Below are positions 14,524-18,747 of a stretch of 18,747 nucleotides of DNA, piece by piece. The position numbers and the translations under genes are program-made. The notes below the pieces were generated by a model, which saw only the letters and a program-made list of their open reading frames with translations, was not told the DNA's origin and ran no database searches. The stretch is from Lachnospiraceae bacterium (GTDB lineage: Bacteria; Bacillota; Clostridia; Lachnospirales; Lachnospiraceae): assembly GCA_021199395.1 (NCBI GenBank), contig JAJQIE010000043.1, forward strand, positions 1-18,747. The letters run 5' to 3'. Numbering within the stretch: the stretch's first letter is position 1; each line of letters opens with the position of its first letter.

Positions 14524-16494
14524 ATGAAACTACTTGTAAAATGGCGGAGCCTGCGCCTGAACGCAAAATTTACGCTCGTGATCGTCCTGCTGGTGTGGGT
14601 GCCGGTGATTGCTTTTGCTCTCATGTATTTCCATAATACACAGGAGAGCCTGATGAAAGAGGCCGCCTCCGCCATGGAGCTGGAGCTGCAGGATACCGGA
14701 ACCCAGATTGCCTCCTACGTGGATTCGGTGAATATGTCGACGCAGCTTTTTTTGAGTGATACGGCGCTGACGGAATACCTGGAGCGGGTGAGCGTTGGCG
14801 AGGAGATGACGACGCAGGAGATCCGCTCGTTTTATAATGTCACGATCGGCTCGCTGGAGCGCCTGATCTACAACAATCCTTATCTTTACCAGATTCGGGT
14901 CTACGCGGACAGCGATACCATGCAGGAGATGATGCCTGTGCTGTATCGCATGAGCCGGATGAAGAAGCTCGCCTGGGCAGGCGGGGATGGGGCAGAGTGG
15001 GATGGCTGGCACTTTGATTACGAGGATGTACTGTTTGGCTCGGACACGGGCGAGAGGATCGCTTCTTACGTCACGAGGATGGAATCCTACGGCTATGGGG
15101 AGATCGGCGTGCTGGAGGTCGCCATCAGCATGGAAACGCTGTTCTCTGGCCTTTACGGGCAGGACGGAGATCTGTGGCATTGCTTCATGGACGGGGATGG
15201 CACGGTTTATTTTGGGGATGACGACAGCGAAACGCACAGAGGGCAGATAGAGCGTCTCCTTTCGGAGCTTGACCTGGAGGAGACGGGAGAAAGCTCGATT
15301 ACGATGATACGCGTCGATGGGGACGCGCTGCTGGTCGGCGGCTTTTACTTAAAAGGACTTACCGGGACATGGATTTCCGTGTATGATCTGAGCACAGTGA
15401 TGGAAGAACTGCGTGTGACGAGAACCCTCGTTTTTGCGCTGATCGGCGCGCTGCTCTTTTTGCTGACGCTGGTGATCAACCGAATCGTGAACGGGCTGCT
15501 GAAAGGCTTTTACAATGTGCTTGGTACGGTTCGGGAGGTGCAGAAGGGAGATCTGGAGGCACGCGTGCCGCTGGCCGGATATGCTCCTGCTACGGATGAG
15601 GGAGCCACCGCGCCGCCGACCGATGAGGCGGCGGATGCGGCAGACTCCGCCCTGCCGGCTGACGGTGTGGATGAGACCGGCGAGCTGGCGGTACAGGTCA
15701 ACCGCATGCTGGATCATATCAATGAGCTGATGGAGGACAATATCCAGAGGGAGCTCTTTGCGAAAAATGCGGAAATCCGCGCGCTGCAGAACCAGATCAA
15801 CGCGCATTTTATTTACAATGTACTGGAATCCATCAAGATGATGGCGGAAATCGAGGAAAAATACGAGATCTCTGACGCGGTGACCAGGCTTGGCAGGCTG
15901 CTCCGTTATAATATGTACTGGAAGTCCGGCACCGTGACCGTGCGGGAAGAGCTTGAGTATATCCGGAATTATATCGCGCTGATGAACCTGCGCTTTGACT
16001 ATGAGATCTATCTGTCGGAAAATCTGCCGACGCTTGTGCTGGAGCAGAGGATTCCTAAAATGACGCTGCAGCCGATTGTGGAAAACTCCATCATTCACGG
16101 GATTGAACAGATGGCGGAGGACACGAACATCTATGTCAAGGGCTATATTCAGGATGGGGACTGTATCATTGAGCTGACGGACGCAGGGAACGGCATGAGC
16201 GAGGAACGGCTCGTCTGGCTGCAGAGGAAAATTGCCGGCGCTGTGGAGGCGGAGGAGCGTGAGACAGATGCGCCTGCTTGGGGCGGATCGAAGGTGAAAA
16301 CGCCGAATGCAGGAGCAGCGGAGGACGAGGCTTCCGCTCGCCTGAATTCAAAAGCCTCAGATTCCGGTATAGGGTTGAAAAACGTACAGGATCGGATTCG
16401 CATGACCTTCGGCTCCTCCTATGGGATACAGGTGGCGTCCAGGGAGGGCTGCTATACCAAGGTGCGGATCCGGATACCGGTGGAAAATACGTAA
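14524..16494 (+). CDS. YesM-type sensor histidine kinase with interrupted HAMP domain
   Basis: A 656-aa membrane sensor kinase. Helix 1 is at about 17-36, the extracellular sensing domain at about 37-299 and helix 2 at 301-318. The HAMP begins near 319: VQKGDLEARVPL (339-350) and DETGELAVQVNRML (383-396) are its two conserved halves. Residues 352-381 are an Ala/Asp/Thr-rich insertion between them. The phosphoacceptor motif LQNQINAHFIYNVLESI gives H428 (the usual form is INPHF). The ATPase domain shows the N box around N521, the G1 box DAGNG (553-557) and the G2 box GIGL (615-618). A second polar insertion (about 571-612) lies in the ATP lid. It should autophosphorylate and pass phosphate to the YesN-like regulator encoded downstream. 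The start has AGGAA about 9 nt upstream. The ligand is unknown, perhaps linked to the upstream binding protein. Confidence 0.9.
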   Translation: MKLLVKWRSLRLNAKFTLVIVLLVWVPVIAFALMYFHNTQESLMKEAASAMELELQDTGTQIASYVDSVNMSTQLFLSDTALTEYLERVSVGEEMTTQEIRSFYNVTIGSLERLIYNNPYLYQIRVYADSDTMQEMMPVLYRMSRMKKLAWAGGDGAEWDGWHFDYEDVLFGSDTGERIASYVTRMESYGYGEIGVLEVAISMETLFSGLYGQDGDLWHCFMDGDGTVYFGDDDSETHRGQIERLLSELDLEETGESSITMIRVDGDALLVGGFYLKGLTGTWISVYDLSTVMEELRVTRTLVFALIGALLFLLTLVINRIVNGLLKGFYNVLGTVREVQKGDLEARVPLAGYAPATDEGATAPPTDEAADAADSALPADGVDETGELAVQVNRMLDHINELMEDNIQRELFAKNAEIRALQNQINAHFIYNVLESIKMMAEIEEKYEISDAVTRLGRLLRYNMYWKSGTVTVREELEYIRNYIALMNLRFDYEIYLSENLPTLVLEQRIPKMTLQPIVENSIIHGIEQMAEDTNIYVKGYIQDGDCIIELTDAGNGMSEERLVWLQRKIAGAVEAEERETDAPAWGGSKVKTPNAGAAEDEASARLNSKASDSGIGLKNVQDRIRMTFGSSYGIQVASREGCYTKVRIRIPVENT

Positions 16495-16520
16495 AGGGAT
16501 TGCGGTCATATTCTTTCAAG

Positions 16521-16549
16521 TTGACAAATAATTATATTATAATTACAAT
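16521..16549 (+). promoter_or_regulatory. Strong promoter with internal inverted repeat before brnA
   Basis: TTGACA (16521-16526), a 17-nt spacer and TACAAT (16544-16549) give a near-consensus promoter right after the kinase stop. The arms TAATTAT (16529-16535) and ATAATTA (16539-16545) flank 3 bases between -35 and -10, a good place for autorepression by the BrnA protein. Transcription from it would begin near 16556, downstream of the ATG at 16550. Confidence 0.75.
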
Positions 16550-16552
16550 ATG

Positions 16553-16624
16553 GGTATAGATGATGATGGCGCAATTCTATTTGACGACCCGGAACATTCT
16601 ATAGACGAGGAAAGGTTCCTGATT
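16553..16624 (+). pseudogene. brnT toxin remnant
   Basis: In frame with and directly upstream of brnA, this stretch encodes DDDGAILFDDPEHSIDEERFLI. The LFDDP and EHSIDEERFLI parts resemble the middle of BrnT toxins, where FDDP is normally followed by several more residues before the DEERF-type segment. The N-terminal and C-terminal parts of the toxin are missing. The fragment cannot be an active ribonuclease. Its ATG at 16550 overlaps the -10 box, so it is probably not translated from the local promoter. The assignment rests on recalled family motifs. Confidence 0.6.
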
Positions 16625-16840
16625 ATGAGAGATGAATATGATATCGAAAATTTAAACCCAAGGAGAAATCCTTACACCAACAGGTTGAAAAAACAGATCA
16701 CGATCAATATCGACAACAGCACGATAGATTATTTTAAGGGGGAGTCGGAAGCATCAGGCATACCATATCAGACCCTTATCAATCTGTATCTTACCGATTG
16801 TGCCAACAGCGGAAGAAAGCTGCATATGTCATGGGAATAA
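16625..16840 (+). CDS. brnA: BrnA-family antitoxin, solitary
   Basis: A 71-aa DNA-binding antitoxin-like protein starting MRDEYDIENL. KLKKQITINIDNSTIDYF is the ribbon-helix-helix strand and first helix, and GIPYQTLINLYLTDCA is the second helix, the usual BrnA pattern. I set the start at 16625, not 16550, because BrnA proteins begin with such an MRDEYD-type segment, AGGAAAGG lies 9 nt upstream, and the local promoter would start transcription after 16550. BrnA normally neutralises the BrnT ribonuclease and represses its own promoter; here only a brnT fragment precedes it. It lies between the kinase and regulator genes in AT-rich sequence unlike its GC-richer neighbours, which suggests acquisition. 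No terminator follows, so its promoter may also express the regulator. Confidence 0.8.
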   Translation: MRDEYDIENLNPRRNPYTNRLKKQITINIDNSTIDYFKGESEASGIPYQTLINLYLTDCANSGRKLHMSWE

Positions 16841-16904
16841 GCTGTTCTTGCAGTATGCCTGCTAAAATCAATCCGGAATGAAGATATGGGAGGGAAAACA
16901 GGGA

Positions 16905-18428
16905 ATGCGGACGGTTTTAATCGTGGAGGATGAAAAGCTGATCCGGCAGGGAATCCGCGTGATGATCCAGCGCAGCGGAGTGCCGGTGGAAAACATCATC
17001 GAGTGCGGCAACGGGCTGATGGCGCTGGAAGTGCTCAAAGACCAGAGGGTAGACGTCATGTTTACTGATATCCGTATGCCCAAAATGGACGGCATCGAGC
17101 TGGTAAAGGCGATGCAGGAGCTTCCGTACCGGCCGCTCACCGTGGCGGTCAGCGGGTATGACGACTTTTCCTACGCGGTGGAGATGATGCGCGGCGGTGT
17201 CCGCGAGTATCTGCTGAAGCCGGTGGATCGTGATAATCTCAGGGCGATTCTGGAAAAACTGGAGCTGGAGGTCAGGGCTGCCCGCGAGGAGGAGGAGCTG
17301 GAAAACGTTACGGACCGGGAACAGCTTCGCCGGATCATGGAATCCGGGAATCTCTCGGATGCGGAGCGGACGGCGGTCGGGGAACGGATTGAGGGACATC
17401 TTTTCCAGTCCTATGAGGTATGCTGTTTTGCCGGTCTTAATGAACCTGTATCTGAGAAAAAAGGGGTCTATCTTATGCTGGGCGAGCTGCCCGCGGGCAG
17501 CATCTGCATTGTAGAAAGCGGCAGCAGTTCTTTTCTGCTGAAAAATGAGCTCGGAGACGCCTGTGTCGGGGTCAGCCGCGTGCACAGTGGAGCGGATGAG
17601 CTTCGCCGGGCATATCTGGAGGCGGCGCAGGCCAGGAAGAAAGCGTTCTGCGAATGTGAACACATCCGCCGATTTTCCGGGGAGGTCTGTGAATCGCTCC
17701 CGGAAAGCGGAGCAGAGGGCGACCTTGCGTCCTTTACGGTCAAAGACCGGAAGCACGAAGACGGGGGGGCGCTTCCATCCCTGGAGGAAATCAGGAAACA
17801 GGCGCGGACGCTCGGCACAGAACGGTATGAGGACTGCATCTATCAGGCGTCCCTGTTTTTGCGAAAGGTGAAACGCGGCGTCTATACTCCTGCGCAGATG
17901 GAGCGCTATCTGAACCTGCTGTTTGAACAGATCCGGACTGTCTGCGCGGCGGTCCTGAAGGAACAGCCGGATCTGCGGAAATGCCCTGCGGATCTCTATT
18001 CCTTCCGGAATCTGGACGAGTATGCGGAAGCGTTAAGCGGCTGGCTTGACATGGTACATGAGAAATCATGTAATCGCTCTGACGAGTTCCGCAACCGGCA
18101 GAAGCTGGAAAAAGCACTTCGCTATATGCGCGACAATTATAGCAGCGATCTGAACATGGCCGTGGTGTCCAACTATGTCTCTATGAACTATTCGCTGTTT
18201 TCTCAGGAATTCAAGCAGTATACCGGAGAAAACTTTGTCAGCTATCTGAGGAAGCTCCGGATGGAAGAGGCGAAAAGACTGCTCACACAGACACAGCTGC
18301 GCGTGGTAGAGATCAGCCAGAGAGTCGGCTATGAAAATGAGAAGCACTTTATGAAAACGTTTAAGTCCGTGTACGGGGTATCGCCCTCTGAATTTCGCAA
18401 AAGCGCGGAATATGCGGAGGAACTGTAA
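16905..18428 (+). CDS. YesN-type response regulator with AraC DNA-binding domain
   Basis: A 507-aa cytoplasmic transcription regulator. I prefer ATG 16905 (MRTVLIVEDE) over the in-frame ATG 16878 because receivers begin this way and GGGAGGG lies 10 nt upstream. The receiver domain spans residues 1-120, with E8/D9, phosphoacceptor D55 in FTDIRMPKMDG, S83 and K105 in LLKPVD. A variable middle region (about 120-395) follows. The C-terminal AraC-type double helix-turn-helix spans about 400-500, with ALRYMRDNYSSDLNM, FSQEFKQYTGENFVSYLRKLRMEEAKRLL and ISQRVGYENEKHFMKTFKSVYGVSPSEFR. It pairs with the YesM-like kinase and probably activates genes for carbohydrate uptake, plausibly the adjacent locus. 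It is separated from the kinase by the brnA module, an unusual arrangement. Confidence 0.93.
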   Translation: MRTVLIVEDEKLIRQGIRVMIQRSGVPVENIIECGNGLMALEVLKDQRVDVMFTDIRMPKMDGIELVKAMQELPYRPLTVAVSGYDDFSYAVEMMRGGVREYLLKPVDRDNLRAILEKLELEVRAAREEEELENVTDREQLRRIMESGNLSDAERTAVGERIEGHLFQSYEVCCFAGLNEPVSEKKGVYLMLGELPAGSICIVESGSSSFLLKNELGDACVGVSRVHSGADELRRAYLEAAQARKKAFCECEHIRRFSGEVCESLPESGAEGDLASFTVKDRKHEDGGALPSLEEIRKQARTLGTERYEDCIYQASLFLRKVKRGVYTPAQMERYLNLLFEQIRTVCAAVLKEQPDLRKCPADLYSFRNLDEYAEALSGWLDMVHEKSCNRSDEFRNRQKLEKALRYMRDNYSSDLNMAVVSNYVSMNYSLFSQEFKQYTGENFVSYLRKLRMEEAKRLLTQTQLRVVEISQRVGYENEKHFMKTFKSVYGVSPSEFRKSAEYAEEL

Positions 18429-18465
18429 GGAACTGCCGCTGCTGCGCAGCTATCGATTCTGTCAC

Positions 18466-18514
18466 TGACTTATCGGTTCAGCGTACGCAAGCATCCGCGC
18501 CTTCCGATAAGTCA
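18466..18514. repeat. Inverted repeat between convergent genes
   Basis: TGACTTATCGG (18466-18476) and CCGATAAGTCA (18504-18514) are perfect 11-bp arms around 27 nt. They lie between the regulator stop (18428) and the stop of the convergent gene (18517). No U-tract follows on either strand, so it may be a weak bidirectional terminator or a mobile palindrome. Confidence 0.6.
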
Positions 18515-18516
18515 CT

Positions 18517-18747
18517 CTACGGGAACATCTGCTCCGCATTTTCCATATCAGCCGCGCGCACGATCCTGCGGTCAGTGGAAACAAGGATCTCATAGGGCTT
18601 TGTGTGCAGGCGATTGTAATTTTCCAGATATGTCTCAATACTCCGGGCGAAGGAATTCGCCCGGTTTTGTGCTCCCGCCTCATCAACAGCGGCGAGCAGG
18701 AGAAATTCACCGCCGCCCTGATGGGAAATGCATTCCGATACAACCCC
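18517..18747 (-). CDS. C-terminal part of a degenerate GGDEF-domain protein
   Basis: Read on the minus strand, 76 codons are open from the right edge to TAG at 18519-18517; the 5' end lies outside the window. The peptide contains ISHQGGGEFLLLAA, which aligns by eye with the RxGGDEFxxL active site of diguanylate cyclases, followed by ENYNRLHTKPYEILVSTD, like the NxxxxKPYxLSxSIG segment of that fold. The GGDEF signature reads GGGEF, losing the acidic residue that binds metal, so cyclase activity is unlikely. The chain also ends soon after DMENAEQMF without the usual basic tail. It may be a sensor or binding variant, or a decaying gene. It is convergent with the response regulator. Confidence 0.6.
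   Translation of the reverse strand, partial: GVVSECISHQGGGEFLLLAAVDEAGAQNRANSFARSIETYLENYNRLHTKPYEILVSTDRRIVRAADMENAEQMFP

Noticed and set aside
14096..14527. 143-aa plus-strand frame bridging the second binding protein and the kinase
   Set aside because: It overlaps the binding-protein gene in another frame and lacks a ribosome binding site and motifs.
15349..16098. 249-aa open frame on the minus strand
   Set aside because: It is antisense to the kinase HAMP and kinase region, whose motifs are clear on the plus strand.
16917..17756. 279-aa open frame on the minus strand
   Set aside because: It is antisense to the receiver domain of the response regulator, which has a full set of receiver motifs.
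18643..18664. CCGGGCGA / TCGCCCGG hairpin
   Set aside because: It lies within the open frame of the GGDEF-like gene, so it is probably incidental to coding sequence.
1..18747. CRISPR arrays, tRNA or rRNA genes, insertion sequences, prophage genes
   Set aside because: I saw no regularly spaced repeats, no recognisable tRNA or rRNA sequence, and no transposase, integrase or phage protein on either strand.

Overview
The window looks like the chromosome of a Gram-positive Clostridia bacterium, most likely a Lachnospiraceae member. The reasons are strong AGGAGG-type ribosome binding sites, sigma-A-like promoters, a YesM/YesN-type two-component system, a type II thymidine kinase, sugar ABC permeases without their own ATPase, and moderately high GC in genes with AT-rich intergenic regions. 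This is inference from gene style; no rRNA or marker gene is present.

Layout. (1) 1-2532: two divergent genes. On the minus strand is a BMP-family binding-protein-like gene that runs off the left edge, has no signal peptide and carries an N-terminal ParB-like segment. On the plus strand is tdk (thymidine kinase), with a rho-independent terminator. The space between them holds one promoter for each gene and a perfect 28-bp palindrome touching the tdk -35. (2) 2661-12463: a carbohydrate locus. Two large GH94-like (alpha/alpha)6-barrel phosphorylase-type proteins (987 and 1138 aa) are followed by a family-1 solute-binding protein and two MalFG-type permeases, and a long stem-loop terminator closes the block. 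No glycoside hydrolase and no ABC ATPase are present. The plan is therefore import of an oligosaccharide energised by a distant shared ATPase, then cytoplasmic phosphorolysis to sugar 1-phosphate. The size and N-terminus of the second phosphorylase recall the large 1,2-beta-oligoglucan phosphorylases, but the substrate is not proven. (3) 12646-18428: a sensing block with its own promoter. An LplA-type binding protein without permeases is followed by a YesM-type histidine kinase and a YesN/AraC-type response regulator. Between kinase and regulator sits a small AT-rich module: a strong promoter, a decayed fragment of the toxin gene brnT and an intact BrnA-type antitoxin. (4) 18466-18747: a hairpin, then the convergent 3' end of a degenerate GGDEF-domain gene (GGGEF instead of GGDEF).

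The most interesting signals are: the orphan BrnA with its brnT fossil inside a two-component operon; low-complexity hydrophilic insertions in loops of several proteins, including one splitting the kinase HAMP domain, one in its ATP lid and duplicated segments in phosphorylase 1; the phosphorylase pair; the cytosolic ParB-like/BMP fusion facing tdk across a perfect palindrome; and the binding protein dedicated to a two-component system. None of the database searches that would settle these points could be run; they are named under each finding.
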